Notes: generated from the sequence alone by a model not told the origin. 49,991 nt of DNA from Bacillota bacterium (GCA_021768705.1 JAETUG010000018.1:1-49991); one strand, 5' to 3'; positions 1 through 8,320 are shown, counted from the stretch's first letter. Numbers and translations are program-made.

Positions 1-93
1 CGTTTCCGTTTGCTTGAATTGACTATGGGTTGTGTTATTCATATCCATTGTTCAGTTTTCAAGGATCAACTCTGCTTTTCAGCAGCGAAGATT
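1..93 (-). other. rRNA operon leader (16S expected just left of window)
   Basis: On the minus strand this stretch follows a near-consensus promoter. It carries a short hairpin (CTGCTGAAAAGCAG, about 71-84) and the segment CCTTGAAAACTGAACAATG (about 45-64), which is typical of leaders and spacers of Firmicute rRNA operons. No 16S sequence is visible inside the window, so the 16S gene is inferred to start just beyond position 1. A matching TTCAGTTTTGAAGG segment sits at the far right end next to the 5S cluster, which supports the rRNA reading. Confidence 0.7.
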
Positions 94-122
94 ATTTTAT
101 CAAATCTTCGTTTTCCTGTCAA
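94..122 (-). promoter_or_regulatory. rRNA operon promoter
   Basis: Minus-strand -35 TTGACA (117-122), a 17-base spacer and -10 TAAAAT (94-99). Upstream is an A-rich stretch that could act as an UP element. It lies between tRNA-Ser(GGA) and the rRNA leader, so the rRNA operon has its own start in addition to any read-through from the tRNA genes. Confidence 0.85.
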
Positions 123-184
123 GTACTTTTTCAAGAACTTTTCAGCCTTATTTTCAACCACATTTGAACTTGGTTTAAATAAAA

Positions 185-276
185 TGGCGGAGAAGGAGGG
201 ATTTGAACCCTCGCGCCGCTATTAACGACCTATCCGCTTTCCAGGCGAACCCCTTCAACCACTTGGGTACTTCTCC
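185..276 (-). tRNA. tRNA-Ser(GGA)
   Basis: A 92-nt class II tRNA with the long variable arm typical of tRNA-Ser. The anticodon loop CTGGAAA gives GGA. The 3' CCA is encoded (185-187). It is the second of two serine tRNAs read toward the rRNA leader, and no clear terminator separates it from the rRNA promoter. Confidence 0.95.
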
Positions 277-311
277 ATAAATGCTCTCTGTTCATAAATG
301 CGATATTCAAT

Positions 312-400
312 TGGCGGAGAGAGTGGGATTCGAACCCACGGCCCCTTTCGGAGTCACTGGTTTTCAAGACCAGCTCCTTAAACCACTCGGACACCTCTCC
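312..400 (-). tRNA. tRNA-Ser(TGA)
   Basis: An 89-nt class II tRNA with a long variable arm. The anticodon loop CTTGAAA gives TGA. The 3' CCA is encoded (312-314). It is first in the serine tRNA pair, directly downstream of a consensus promoter. Confidence 0.95.
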
Positions 401-443
401 ATGGATCTGAGTTGCTTTTTTCTTGAGCAGCGAAACCTTGATT

Positions 444-472
444 ATTATATCTTACCGTCCACCGGTTGTCAA
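444..472 (-). promoter_or_regulatory. Promoter of the tRNA-Ser pair
   Basis: Minus-strand -35 TTGACA (467-472), 17-base spacer, -10 TATAAT (444-449): a perfect consensus. The predicted start lies about 40 bases before tRNA-Ser(TGA). Confidence 0.88.
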
Positions 473-719
473 GCATTTTTTTGCTCTTTTTTTGTATTTC
501 TTTTTTCAGCAACCCTGGCTCCATATTCGTGTCGCTCAGCGGTGATATAGATATTACAACATTATCCTACAACTGTCAACCCTTTTTTTGAAATTTTTCG
601 ACAATTTTTTTCTTACATTATATATAGCAAAAACGAATTTTCATGTATATGGCTTTTCCTCTAAAACCATGCTACAATATGAACTGCATCAACAATGATT
701 TTATCCCAAGGAGGCCATT
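473..719. other. AT-rich divergent intergenic region before pepT
   Basis: This stretch separates the leftward tRNA-Ser promoter from rightward pepT. A possible plus-strand -10 TACAAT (673-678) with a poor -35 (TGGCTT, 650-655) may serve pepT; the assignment is weak. The pepT ribosome site AAGGAGG is at 708-714. I see no other gene or strong hairpin here. Confidence 0.4.
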
Positions 720-1949
720 ATGAAAACCGTTACCGAACGTTTTTTAGCATATGTAAAACACCATACCACATCCGATGAAGATTCTAACTCCTTCCCCAGC
801 ACCAAAAACCAATTGGCTTTTGCAAGATTTCTGGCAAAAGAATGTGAAGCCATCGGACTGCAGTCCGTTTTCGTTGACGAATACGGCTATGTGACTGCCA
901 CACTTCCCGGCACTATACAGGATGCTCCCACCATCGGTTTTATTGCCCACATGGATACCAGTCCCGATGCCAGCGGCGAAAATATCCTTCCTAATATTGT
1001 AGAAAACTACGACGGCGGCAATATCCCCCTGAATGGTACCAGTCTCTCCCCTGCTGAATTCCCTTTCTTAAAGGATTATATCGGTCAGACCCTGATTACC
1101 TCTGATGGGACAACGCTCCTCGGCGCAGATGATAAAGCCGGCATTGCCGAGATCCTGACTGCCATGGAATATCTGATGACCCATCCGGAAATTCCCCATG
1201 GTGATATCAGGATCGCTTTCACCCCCGATGAAGAAATCGGCAAGGGCGTCGATTTCTTCGATGTTGCATCCTTTGGCGCAAATTTCGCCTATACTTTGGA
1301 CGGCGGTCGCATCGGCGAATTGGAATATGAAAACTTCAACGCCGCCCGTGCCATTATCCGAATCAAAGGGAAAAACGTACATCCCGGTACAGCGAAAAAC
1401 GTCATGGTGAATGCAGCCTTGATCGGTACAGAGATTGCTTCTCTCCTGCCGGAAAAAGAGATTCCTGCCAAAACTGAAGGCTACGAAGGTTTTTTCCATC
1501 TCTGCTCCTTCCATGGGGATGTCACTTCTGCCACTCTGACTTATATCATCCGTGATTTTGATAAAGATTCCTTCGAACACCGCAAAGATCTGATCCGTCT
1601 TATCGTGGAACGAAAAAACACACAGCATCAAGGTGCTATTGAACTGGAACTGCGGGATGAATACTACAACATGCTTTCTCAGGTAGAACCTCACATGGAG
1701 ATCGTTGACCTTGCAAAGCAGGCTATGCTAGATTGCGGTGTGACTCCCATCATCCAGCCCATCCGCGGCGGTACCGACGGTGCCCGTCTGTCCTTCATGG
1801 GCCTGCCCTGCCCCAATCTCTTTGCTGGCGGTCATAATTTCCACAGCAATTATGAATTTGTTCCTGTCGTTTCCATGGAAAAAGCCGTTCAGGTGATGAT
1901 TCGTATCGCAGAACTTGGCGCAGCCCTTGACTTTCCAAAAAACGTATGA
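720..1949 (+). CDS. pepT: Peptidase T (tripeptide aminopeptidase)
   Basis: 409 residues, the usual length for this M20B zinc metallopeptidase, which removes the N-terminal residue from tripeptides in the cytoplasm. The metal-site motifs are in order: FIAHMDTSPDASG (His77, Asp79), LLGADDKAGIAE (around Asp137), FTPDEEIGKG (Glu171, Glu172), and the C-terminal block RGGTDGARLSFMGLPCPN followed by GGHNFHSNYEF. AAGGAGG lies five bases before the ATG. It is monocistronic in appearance; its last codons contain the promoter for the downstream tyrS leader. Related PepT-like peptidases could share these motifs, but the C-terminal block fits PepT well. Confidence 0.95.
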   Translation: MKTVTERFLAYVKHHTTSDEDSNSFPSTKNQLAFARFLAKECEAIGLQSVFVDEYGYVTATLPGTIQDAPTIGFIAHMDTSPDASGENILPNIVENYDGGNIPLNGTSLSPAEFPFLKDYIGQTLITSDGTTLLGADDKAGIAEILTAMEYLMTHPEIPHGDIRIAFTPDEEIGKGVDFFDVASFGANFAYTLDGGRIGELEYENFNAARAIIRIKGKNVHPGTAKNVMVNAALIGTEIASLLPEKEIPAKTEGYEGFFHLCSFHGDVTSATLTYIIRDFDKDSFEHRKDLIRLIVERKNTQHQGAIELELRDEYYNMLSQVEPHMEIVDLAKQAMLDCGVTPIIQPIRGGTDGARLSFMGLPCPNLFAGGHNFHSNYEFVPVVSMEKAVQVMIRIAELGAALDFPKNV

Positions 1950-1955
1950 TAGAAT
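1927..1955 (+). promoter_or_regulatory. Promoter of the T-box-tyrS transcript, inside the pepT end
   Basis: -35 TTGACT (1927-1932), 17-base spacer, -10 TAGAAT (1950-1955). The -35 lies in the last pepT codons and the pepT stop TGA (1947-1949) falls in the spacer, so tyrS can be transcribed independently of pepT. Confidence 0.75.
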
Positions 1956-1961
1956 TCTCTC

Positions 1962-2204
1962 GTAATACTGTGAATAGCAAAGATTGAGTATATGGGCAAA
2001 GCTGGTTACAACCGCAGAGAGCAGTCCGGTCGGTGAAAGGATTGCAGTACAGTATTTGTAAATTACGCCTCATGAGCTTTGTGCAGGAAATGGCGCAACG
2101 TCCGCTCCCCGTTACAGGAGCCGAAAGATGTTTGTCTTTTGATAAGCATAAATTAAGGTGGTACCACGGGTTCTCTCGTCCTTTTGACGATGGAACCCGT
2201 TTTC
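1962..2204 (+). promoter_or_regulatory. Tyrosine T-box leader
   Basis: Class: tRNA-sensing T-box riboswitch. The conserved T-box AAGGTGGTACCACG is at 2155-2168. It is followed by a terminator hairpin formed by ACGGGTTC and GGAACCCGT arms with a TTTT tail (2166-2204). The distal stem I hallmark AGAGAG with a GGTGAAAGG loop is at about 2016-2042. A TAC triplet at 2064-2066 is the likely specifier, matching tyrosine, but exact stem I pairing was not modelled and a second TAC lies at 2048-2050. Uncharged tRNA-Tyr would favour the antiterminator and tyrS expression. Confidence 0.9.
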
Positions 2205-2290
2205 TATTGCGCAAAGCATAGCAAATCAATGTATAAGGCGAAGCCTTACGAATGTGTAAGAAAAGGAATCATGAAAAGGAGAATGAAATT

Positions 2291-3526
2291 ATGAATGCTT
2301 ATGAAGTATTAAAAGAACGTGGCTTTATTGAACAGCTGACTCATGAAGAAGAAATTAAAGAACTTTTCGAAAAAGGTGGTGTTACCTTTTATATCGGTAT
2401 CGACCCCACAGCAGACAGCCTCCATGTTGGTCATTTCCTGACCGTTATGGCTATGGCACATATGCAGCGCTGCGGCAACCGCCCCATCTGCCTGATGGGC
2501 GGCGGTACAGGCATGATCGGTGACCCTTCCGGCAAAGCAGATATGCGTAAAATGATGACGGTTGAGACCATCGACCATAATGTAGCCTGTATCAAAAAAC
2601 AGCTGTCCCGTTTCATCAATTTCAATGAAGGCGAAGGCGGCGCAATCATCGCCAATAACGCTGACTGGCTGAGAAACCTGAACTACATCGAATTTTTGCG
2701 TGAAGTTGGCGTGCATTTTACGGTAAACCGTATGCTGGCAGCAGACTGCTTTAAGACCCGTATGGAAAAAGAAGGCGGTCTGACCTTCCTGGAATTCAAC
2801 TACATGATCATGCAGGGCTACGATTTCTATGAACTGAACAAGAGATACAACTGCTGTCTGCAGCTGGGCGGTAACGACCAATGGTCCAACATCATCGCCG
2901 GCGTAGAACTGATCCGCCGCAAAGCTCAGAAACCCGCTTATGGCATGACCTTTAAATTGCTGACAAACAGTGAAGGCGTAAAAATGGGCAAAACTGTTGG
3001 TGGTGCTGTTTGGCTAGACCCCGAAAAAACATCCCCTTATGAATTTTACCAGTACTGGAGAAACGTTGGCGATAAGGACGTTGAAAAATGTCTGGCTCTC
3101 TTGACCTTCCTGCCTATGGATGAAGTACGCCGTCTGGGCGCACTGGAAGGTGCTGAAATCAATAAAGCAAAAGAAGTTCTTGCTTTTGAACTGACAAAGA
3201 TCGTTCATGGCGAAGAAGAAGCAACAAAAGCGCAGGAAGCTGCAAGGGCCCTCTTCGGTAAAGGCGCAGCAACAGTTGATGCCCCTTCCACAGAGATTCC
3301 TGCTTCCGAATTTGCAGAAGGCATGGATATCCTGACACTGCTGACCACCATCAAGGTCGTTCCTTCTCGTTCCGAAGGCAGACGTGCCGTACAGCAAGGC
3401 GGTGTAAAACTGGCAGAACAGCCCATCAAGGATGTTGATTTTAAAGTAACTGCAGACCTGTTCACCGATGGCAAGCTGTTGGTGCAGAAAGGCAAAAAGA
3501 CATTCCACAATGTTATTCTGAAGTAA
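2291..3526 (+). CDS. tyrS: Tyrosyl-tRNA synthetase
   Basis: 411 residues. A class I synthetase that charges tRNA-Tyr. The HIGH-type motif appears as DSLHVGHFL near residue 42 and the KMSKS-type loop as VKMGKT. The middle block [12 protein letters not shown] is characteristic of bacterial TyrRS. The C-terminal [14 protein letters not shown] region is the S4-like RNA-binding domain. The ATG at 2291 is chosen because AAGGAGA (2276-2282) sits eight bases upstream and the protein then starts MNAYEVL; an upstream in-frame ATG at 2252 has no comparable site. It is governed by the T-box leader and ends at a strong terminator. Confidence 0.96.
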   Translation: MNAYEVLKERGFIEQLTHEEEIKELFEKGGVTFYIGIDPTADSLHVGHFLTVMAMAHMQRCGNRPICLMGGGTGMIGDPSGKADMRKMMTVETIDHNVACIKKQLSRFINFNEGEGGAIIANNADWLRNLNYIEFLREVGVHFTVNRMLAADCFKTRMEKEGGLTFLEFNYMIMQGYDFYELNKRYNCCLQLGGNDQWSNIIAGVELIRRKAQKPAYGMTFKLLTNSEGVKMGKTVGGAVWLDPEKTSPYEFYQYWRNVGDKDVEKCLALLTFLPMDEVRRLGALEGAEINKAKEVLAFELTKIVHGEEEATKAQEAARALFGKGAATVDAPSTEIPASEFAEGMDILTLLTTIKVVPSRSEGRRAVQQGGVKLAEQPIKDVDFKVTADLFTDGKLLVQKGKKTFHNVILK

Positions 3527-3541
3527 TTGATTCATACTTTA

Positions 3542-3575
3542 AAGGGTCGGACATTTGTCCGACCCTTCTTTTTAT
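3542..3575 (+). terminator. tyrS intrinsic terminator
   Basis: An 11-bp perfect stem AAGGGTCGGAC / GTCCGACCCTT with an ATTT loop, followed by a T-rich tail. It lies between the convergent tyrS and phosphatase genes. Confidence 0.88.
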
Positions 3576-4231
3576 TGCAGAATAAAATTCCTCAATTCTT
3601 CTGCCGTATGTATCAAATGGGCGGCTCCTGCTTTCCGCAGAAACTCCGCATCCCGAAAACCCCAAGTCACGCTGATGCAGTCCATCCCCGCATTTTTTGC
3701 TGTCAGGATATCTACCTCCGAGTCTCCCACATACAGACAATCCTCAGGATGTACGCCAAGCCGTTTCGCCGCTGAAAGCACCATATCCGGTGCCGGCTTC
3801 CGGCGGATGCCATCCGCTTCCCGTTCTCCTGCCGCCGCATCGATATATCCCGAGAAATATTTTTCGCATAGCCCCTTTACAGCCGGATCAAATTTATTTG
3901 AGACTACGCCAATTTTCAGTCCTTCCTTCCGCAGTTCTCCCAGCAGGGGCAAAATCCCTTCATACGGAGCTGTTTTCTCCTCCATATGGGCTTTGTAATA
4001 TGCCTGATATTCCTTCAAATATTTTGCAAAATCCATTTCTGAAATGTCTTTCGGTAAGGCCTCTTTCATCAGCCGTTCACTGCCATTTCCCAAAAATCTG
4101 CGTATTTCTTTTCTATCCCGCAAAGGAAATCCGTATTTTTTCAAAATCACATTGACACTATCCATTAAATCGTCCAGCGTATCCAACAGTGTTCCGTCTA
4201 AATCGAATAAAACTGCCTGATATCTCCCCAT
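3572..4231 (-). CDS. HAD-superfamily phosphatase (phosphoglycolate phosphatase / PpaX-like)
   Basis: About 219 residues. The HAD nucleophile motif is LFDLDGTLLDT near the N-terminus. A Thr/Ser motif (GVVSNKF) and Lys region follow, and the acidic C-terminal motif is LYVGDSEVDILTAKNAGM. The helical cap lies between motifs 1 and 2, as in the Gph/PpaX/PGMB group. Substrate cannot be read from sequence: phosphoglycolate, pyrophosphate or a sugar phosphate are all possible. Two adjacent ATGs (4234 and 4231) compete; GGAGG is 4 bases from the first and 7 from the second, so 4231 is preferred. It has its own promoter and is convergent with tyrS. Confidence 0.85.
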   Translation of the reverse strand: MGRYQAVLFDLDGTLLDTLDDLMDSVNVILKKYGFPLRDRKEIRRFLGNGSERLMKEALPKDISEMDFAKYLKEYQAYYKAHMEEKTAPYEGILPLLGELRKEGLKIGVVSNKFDPAVKGLCEKYFSGYIDAAAGEREADGIRRKPAPDMVLSAAKRLGVHPEDCLYVGDSEVDILTAKNAGMDCISVTWGFRDAEFLRKAGAAHLIHTAEELRNFILQ

Positions 4232-4254
4232 CATTTCACCTCCATATGTCTCTT

Positions 4255-4283
4255 ATTGTAACGCTCTTTTTTATCCATTTCAA
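4255..4283 (-). promoter_or_regulatory. Promoter of the HAD phosphatase gene
   Basis: Minus-strand -35 TTGAAA (4278-4283), 17-base spacer, -10 TACAAT (4255-4260), about 20 bases upstream of the start codon. Confidence 0.65.
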
Positions 4284-4321
4284 TCCTATCGATTTCTCTT
4301 GGATTTTTTTTGCCCACCCCC

Positions 4322-4350
4322 TTGCCATTTCGTCCCAACAGGTCTATAAT
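4322..4350 (+). promoter_or_regulatory. Promoter of the DJ-1/PfpI gene
   Basis: -35 TTGCCA (4322-4327), 17-base spacer, -10 TATAAT (4345-4350). The roughly 80-base 5' UTR contains a perfect inverted repeat, CAGTCTTTT / AAAAGACTG (4390-4408), which lacks a following T-run and so is not an obvious terminator. Confidence 0.75.
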
Positions 4351-4438
4351 GTATTTGAAAAGAAACATTTTTCTAACCAAACAAATCCTCAGTCTTTTCA
4401 AAAGACTGTCGCACTTTTACTTTAAAGGAGGAATTCTT

Positions 4439-5017
4439 ATGGCAAAGAAAGTATTGATGTTAGCAGGCGACTTTACAGAAGATTATGAAACAATGGTACC
4501 TTTCCAGGCAATGCAGATGCTGGGTTATCAGGTAGACGTTGTCTGCCCTGACAAAAAAGCAGGCGACATTATCCGTACAGCAATTCACGACTTTGAAGGC
4601 GAACAGACATACTCCGAAAAGAGAGGTCATAACTTCGCTCTGACAGCAGATTTCGATACAGTAAACACAGCTGATTACGCAGGTCTGTTCATTACAGGCG
4701 GCCGTTCTCCCGAATATCTGAGACTGACACCCAGAGTAATCGAAATCGTTCAGGAATTCTTCGCAGCAAATAAACCCGTTGCAGCAATCTGCCATGGTCC
4801 TCAGATTCTGACAGCTGCAAACGTTCTGAAAGGCAAAAAAGCAACAGCTTATCCCGCAGTTGGCCCCGATATCACACTGGCTGGCGGCGAATATGTTCCC
4901 GTAGATGCTGCCGAAGCAGTTGTAGACGGCAATCTGGTAACTGCTCCCGCATGGCCCGGAGACTCCGCTATCGTAAGAGAGTTTGTAAAACTGATGGGCG
5001 CAAAATGGGAACTGTAA
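4439..5017 (+). CDS. DJ-1/PfpI family protein
   Basis: 192 residues, a single class I glutamine amidotransferase-like fold. The nucleophile elbow is [10 protein letters not shown] with the reactive Cys; [12 protein letters not shown] precedes it. Members include proteases, glyoxalase III or deglycase-type stress proteins and enzymes of unknown substrate, so the activity here is open. The ATG at 4439 follows AAAGGAGG (4424-4431) by seven bases and gives the expected [12 protein letters not shown] start; a longer in-frame ORF from 4310 overlaps the promoter and is rejected. Codon use is strongly biased, suggesting good expression. Confidence 0.88.
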   Translation: MAKKVLMLAGDFTEDYETMVPFQAMQMLGYQVDVVCPDKKAGDIIRTAIHDFEGEQTYSEKRGHNFALTADFDTVNTADYAGLFITGGRSPEYLRLTPRVIEIVQEFFAANKPVAAICHGPQILTAANVLKGKKATAYPAVGPDITLAGGEYVPVDAAEAVVDGNLVTAPAWPGDSAIVREFVKLMGAKWEL

Positions 5018-5050
5018 TCCCAAACCCATTACATAACATTTTCCCAAGTA

Positions 5051-5100
5051 AAAAAGCAGGGAGGACTTTTCTTCGGAATTGCTCTCTCTGCTTTCCTTTT
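5051..5100. terminator. Bidirectional terminator between the PfpI gene and sfsA
   Basis: AAAGCAGGGAG pairs with CTCTCTGCTTT (one G-U) around an 18-base loop. There are T-runs downstream on the plus strand and an A-run on the other side, giving a U-tract on the minus strand. It separates convergent genes. Confidence 0.75.
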
Positions 5101-5116
5101 GTTTCAACACGACCTT

Positions 5117-5806
5117 TTACACTAAATGCACCGGCACCCTTTCTTCCATCCAAACCTTTCCTATTTCCACACCGCAGTCATAGGCCAGAATCTTCACCCC
5201 TGCTGCCGCCGCATCCCGTAGAGCCTCTGTAAACTTCCTATCTCTTTCCTCATTTGGTCGAAATTCTGTTATGCCCTTCATCTGGATCACAAACAGCACT
5301 GCCGACTCGTATCCTTCTTCCTTCGCTCGGATCAGTTCTCGCAGATGCTTTGTTCCTCGTTCCGTTGGCGCATCCGGAAACATAGCAATTCCATCCTCCT
5401 CCAGCGTTATCCCTTTCACCTCGATGAATCCTTTTTTCTCTCCTTGCTGATAATAGAGATCAAAACGAGAATTTCCGTATTTTACTTCCCGCTTCAAAAA
5501 ATCTACAGAGCCGATCTCCGCTATTTTCCCCTCTGCCAAAGCCTCTGCCGCCATCTGGTTGGGTGCCTGGGAATCCATATTTACCAGTACATTCCCCTTG
5601 TAAACAGCAATCAGGGAATATTTCGTCTTTCTCCCCTCTTTGTCTGCTTCTTCCAGAAAAACTTTTGCTCCTTTTATGAGCAATTCTTTGCATCTGCCTG
5701 TATTTTTCACATGTACCATTTCTTCCTGCCCGTCCAGCTCCACAAACGCCGTGAAACGGTTGATCCTCCGCAGGAATCTGGCTTCTCTCATTGTTCCATA
5801 CTGCAT
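5117..5806 (-). CDS. sfsA: SfsA family protein
   Basis: 229 residues, typical length. SfsA is known as a DNA-binding protein first linked to maltose metabolism in E. coli, with a nuclease-like C-terminal fold; its cellular role is poorly defined. Recognised by ARFLRRINRFTAFVELDG and HVKNTGRCKELL near the N-terminus, the FIEVKGITLEEDG motif in the middle, and MFPDAPTERGTKHLREL toward the C-terminus. AGAGGTG lies eight bases before the ATG. It stands alone, convergent with the PfpI gene and divergent from the His-rich protein gene. Confidence 0.92.
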   Translation of the reverse strand: MQYGTMREARFLRRINRFTAFVELDGQEEMVHVKNTGRCKELLIKGAKVFLEEADKEGRKTKYSLIAVYKGNVLVNMDSQAPNQMAAEALAEGKIAEIGSVDFLKREVKYGNSRFDLYYQQGEKKGFIEVKGITLEEDGIAMFPDAPTERGTKHLRELIRAKEEGYESAVLFVIQMKGITEFRPNEERDRKFTEALRDAAAAGVKILAYDCGVEIGKVWMEERVPVHLV

Positions 5807-5927
5807 CTTTTTTCACCTCTGATTGATTCTATCATATTTTTCCCGTTTCTGCACAAGCCACTCCTGTCCTGTTGAAAAACAAATGCCCGTTTGCTATGAT
5901 ATAGAAAAATGCGCCGCATTGTCTGTC

Positions 5928-5956
5928 TTGTGCTTTTCCTCTTTTTCCTTTATAAT
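5928..5956 (+). promoter_or_regulatory. Promoter of the His-rich protein gene
   Basis: -35 TTGTGC (5928-5933), 17-base spacer, -10 TATAAT (5951-5956). The ribosome site AAAGGAG (5983-5989) follows. Confidence 0.65.
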
Positions 5957-5997
5957 AAAACCCATGAAAAATCAAAATTTAGAAAGGAGTCCTTCTT

Positions 5998-7569
5998 TTG
6001 TCCAATCTCGCAATGGAAGAAAAAATAAGAAATCTCTCTGCCGATTATATCTATCAACAGGCTGTGGGCTCTCTGCTCTTGATGCTGATGAGTGCCATGG
6101 AAGATGCAGAAAAAGGCGTGACCGCCCTGCCCTATGAAATTCCCGCAGACGTAAAGGAAATCAAAGACGAGATCAAAGCCTATCTCATCCGCTTGGAAGA
6201 TCTGCTGGACAGTGATACGGAATCCCGTATGGCTGCCCTGGAAGATTGTCTGGAACTGAAAAAACGCCTGCTCACCATCTATGAAACCATCTACAGCTAT
6301 TTCTCCCAATGGAATATCATCTCTACTCTGGTCAGCGATCAGGTAGCCCTCCGCAAATATAAAGAAGACGGCGTTTCCCAAAAACAAGTGGAATGGTCTC
6401 TCTTCTTTGCGGACTGCCATGCTTTCATGGAAAGCGCAGAAACCCTTTTGGATCAGAAAAACTATATGGGACAGATTCTGAAATGTATGCCCATCTATAT
6501 GACAAGAGATAAATACTATGATAATGTCCGTGCGTCCCTGGAAGCTGCTTTTGCAGGGGAAAGCAAGGAATTCATCGAAGTTTCTCTGAAAGCCTTCGAA
6601 GGTTTCTGCAGTCCCCAGGAAAACCCTCTCTACGGTAAATACTTCCCCGAAATTGCAGAATGGATCGGTCAGAAGCGTATGCAGCTGCCTCATAATCTTT
6701 CCGATGATGAACTTTCTGATTTCTACGAAGAACTGAAAGAAGTTTTCGAAACACTGGAACAAATCGAAGAATATTTTTCTTGTATCCTCCACGATATCAA
6801 TTCTCTGATTCTGCTGCTCTATCTGACCTATTCCTTCAGAGATATCACAGAAGGCAGCGCAGCTTATGCCGACCTTTACCATACCGTATGCGCTTTCATC
6901 AGCGATCAGCTTTCCCTGACAGAAAAAGCGGCATATCTGGATACACTGACAGAACAGCTGGAAGCAGCCGTAGAACCTGTCATTGACAAAGCCAACGCCA
7001 TCGGCAAAGAAGAATTCGAACTGCTGCAGAAAGCAGGCTCCTTCGCAGGCTTCTCCGATGATACAAAGAAGGTGCTGATGACAGAAGAATTCATCCGTGA
7101 ATGTTTCTTTGGAGATCTGAATGATGAACTGTTCCATTTCGATCTGCCTGAAGATCTGCCCCCTGCCACAGCAGAAGAAAAGAAAACTCTATTCGATGCT
7201 TTCATTACAAAAACAAGAAGCCATTTCGATACCCTGCCCACTCAGACAAGAAAACTGGCGATGCAGAACCTTACCGGTGCTCTGCCCCCGATCTATTCTG
7301 TCCATGATGTGATGGATATGATGATGGAAGCCATTGACAAGGCTTCCTCCGAAGAACAGAAAGTTCTCATCGTAGATAAAGTCGGCATGGTATTCAGCGA
7401 TAACGGCTGGCAGTCCATCACGGAAGGCCATTCCCATGACGAGGATTGCGGCTGTGCTCACGATCATCACCACCACGATCACGATTGTGGCTGCGGTCAC
7501 GACCACGAACATCATCACCACGATTGCAGCTGCGGTCACGACCATGACCACGATCATCACCATCACTAA
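5998..7569 (+). CDS. Unrecognised helical protein with a His/Cys/Asp-rich repeat tail
   Basis: 523 residues; I do not recognise the main domain. Residues 1-470 look almost wholly helical and acidic, with many Glu/Leu-rich amphipathic stretches and no signal peptide or membrane span, so it should be cytoplasmic. Residues 477-523 form a tail with 21 His and 6 Cys in 47 positions, organised as three 13-residue units that each begin DC(G/S)C followed by Ala/Gly and alternating His/Asp. Such tails bind Zn, Ni, Cu or Co in metallochaperones and metal-storage proteins; metal binding here is inferred. The start is TTG at 5998, eight bases after AAAGGAG; an ATG at 6013 is the alternative. It is followed closely by a VOC gene whose ribosome site overlaps its stop. 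Confidence 0.8.
   Translation: MSNLAMEEKIRNLSADYIYQQAVGSLLLMLMSAMEDAEKGVTALPYEIPADVKEIKDEIKAYLIRLEDLLDSDTESRMAALEDCLELKKRLLTIYETIYSYFSQWNIISTLVSDQVALRKYKEDGVSQKQVEWSLFFADCHAFMESAETLLDQKNYMGQILKCMPIYMTRDKYYDNVRASLEAAFAGESKEFIEVSLKAFEGFCSPQENPLYGKYFPEIAEWIGQKRMQLPHNLSDDELSDFYEELKEVFETLEQIEEYFSCILHDINSLILLLYLTYSFRDITEGSAAYADLYHTVCAFISDQLSLTEKAAYLDTLTEQLEAAVEPVIDKANAIGKEEFELLQKAGSFAGFSDDTKKVLMTEEFIRECFFGDLNDELFHFDLPEDLPPATAEEKKTLFDAFITKTRSHFDTLPTQTRKLAMQNLTGALPPIYSVHDVMDMMMEAIDKASSEEQKVLIVDKVGMVFSDNGWQSITEGHSHDEDCGCAHDHHHHDHDCGCGHDHEHHHHDCSCGHDHDHDHHHH
7444..7566 (+). repeat. Three tandem 39-bp units encoding the metal-binding tail
   Basis: GATTG-(C/T)(G/A)GCTG units begin at 7444, 7483 and 7522, exactly 39 bases apart, and each continues into TCACGA. 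The period equals 13 codons, so unit gain or loss would keep the frame while changing the number of DCxC/His modules. Confidence 0.85.
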
Positions 7570-7581
7570 GGAGGGATTTTC

Positions 7582-7941
7582 ATGTTTACATTCAATCATT
7601 ATAACTATAACGTACTGGATTTGGAAAAAAGCATGGCTTTCTATAAAGCCGCTCTGGGTCTGGAGGAAGTACGGCGGAAAGAAGCCCCTGATGGCAGCTG
7701 GAAGCTGGTTTATCTGGGCGATGGCAAATCCGATTTCACTCTGGAGCTGACATGGCTGCAGGACAGAAAAGAACCCTACAACTTGGGCGAAAACGAATTC
7801 CATCTGGCATTCAAAGCCGATGATTACGAAGCAGCTCATGCAAAGCATAAAGAAATGGGCTGCATCTGCTTCGAAAACCCTGAAATGGGCATCTATTTCA
7901 TCAATGATCCCGATAACTACTGGCTGGAAATTATTCCTTGA
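7582..7941 (+). CDS. VOC superfamily protein (glyoxalase I-like)
   Basis: 119 residues, one vicinal-oxygen-chelate unit pair. The start FTFNHYNYNVLDLEKSMAFY and the end FINDPDNYWLEIIP are hallmarks of lactoylglutathione lyase-like proteins. Candidate metal ligands are His6, a Glu in LELTW, His in FHLAF and Glu in WLEII, so all four positions look intact. Clostridia usually lack glutathione, so the substrate is uncertain. The ribosome site AAGGAGGG overlaps the stop of the upstream gene, so the two are probably co-transcribed and coupled. Ends at a strong terminator. Confidence 0.88.
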   Translation: MFTFNHYNYNVLDLEKSMAFYKAALGLEEVRRKEAPDGSWKLVYLGDGKSDFTLELTWLQDRKEPYNLGENEFHLAFKADDYEAAHAKHKEMGCICFENPEMGIYFINDPDNYWLEIIP

Positions 7942-7951
7942 TAGAGATATC

Positions 7952-7982
7952 CCCCGACATTTCGTCGGGGTTTCTTTTTTTT
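7952..7982 (+). terminator. Terminator after the VOC gene
   Basis: CCCCGAC / GTCGGGG stem (7952-7958 and 7964-7970) with a T-rich tail to about 7982. Confidence 0.88.
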
Positions 7983-7987
7983 GCAAA

Positions 7988-8027
7988 CGAAAATAGCGGC
8001 CATGGTTTTCCATAGCCGCTATTTTCG
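7988..8027 (-). terminator. Long hairpin after the truncated cupin gene
   Basis: A 13-bp perfect stem CGAAAATAGCGGC / GCCGCTATTTTCG, extended inward by ATGG/CCAT after one mismatch. The 3' arm ends in a U-rich run on the minus strand. It sits four bases past the cupin stop and most likely terminates that transcript. Confidence 0.7.
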
Positions 8028-8030
8028 AAA

Positions 8031-8294
8031 CTATAAGTAAGGGAAGAGTAATCGTACCGCCGCCGAAGCTTTCTTCATTTCTGCCCCAACGGTATAGGTC
8101 ACTTTACCGAAAACAATGGTAGAACATTGCTCATGAACATGGGCATGACTGGGAATCACTGCCCCTTTTTTCATCCGAATTTCGCAAATCATCATGTTGT
8201 CACTGTAGCCCAGCACCTTTCTTTCCATGCCTTCCCCTGCAAGTGTCACTTTCACATCTTTGCCAAATACAAATACTTCGCTGTTCTTTTTCAT
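8031..8294 (-). CDS. Short cupin protein, apparently C-terminally truncated
   Basis: 87 residues. The first cupin motif is clear: GAVIPSHAHVHEQ, with two His and a Glu able to bind metal, followed by GKVTYTVG. Single-domain cupins usually run to about 105-115 residues with a second motif (G-x5-P-x-G-x2-H). Here the protein ends KKASAAVRLLFPYL with no second motif and runs straight into the terminator hairpin. This suggests the 3' end was lost or shifted out of frame. AGGAGG lies eight bases before the ATG, so translation signals are intact. It follows a clearly broken DUF2148 gene, so this operon seems to be decaying. Confidence 0.65.
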   Translation of the reverse strand: MKKNSEVFVFGKDVKVTLAGEGMERKVLGYSDNMMICEIRMKKGAVIPSHAHVHEQCSTIVFGKVTYTVGAEMKKASAAVRLLFPYL

Positions 8295-8320
8295 ACTTTT
8301 TTCCTCCTGTCAAATCAAAA

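Noticed and set aside
10-550. Short plus-strand ORFs across the left tRNA region
   Set aside because: They run through tRNA-Ser genes and the rRNA leader on the opposite strand and lack coding signals.
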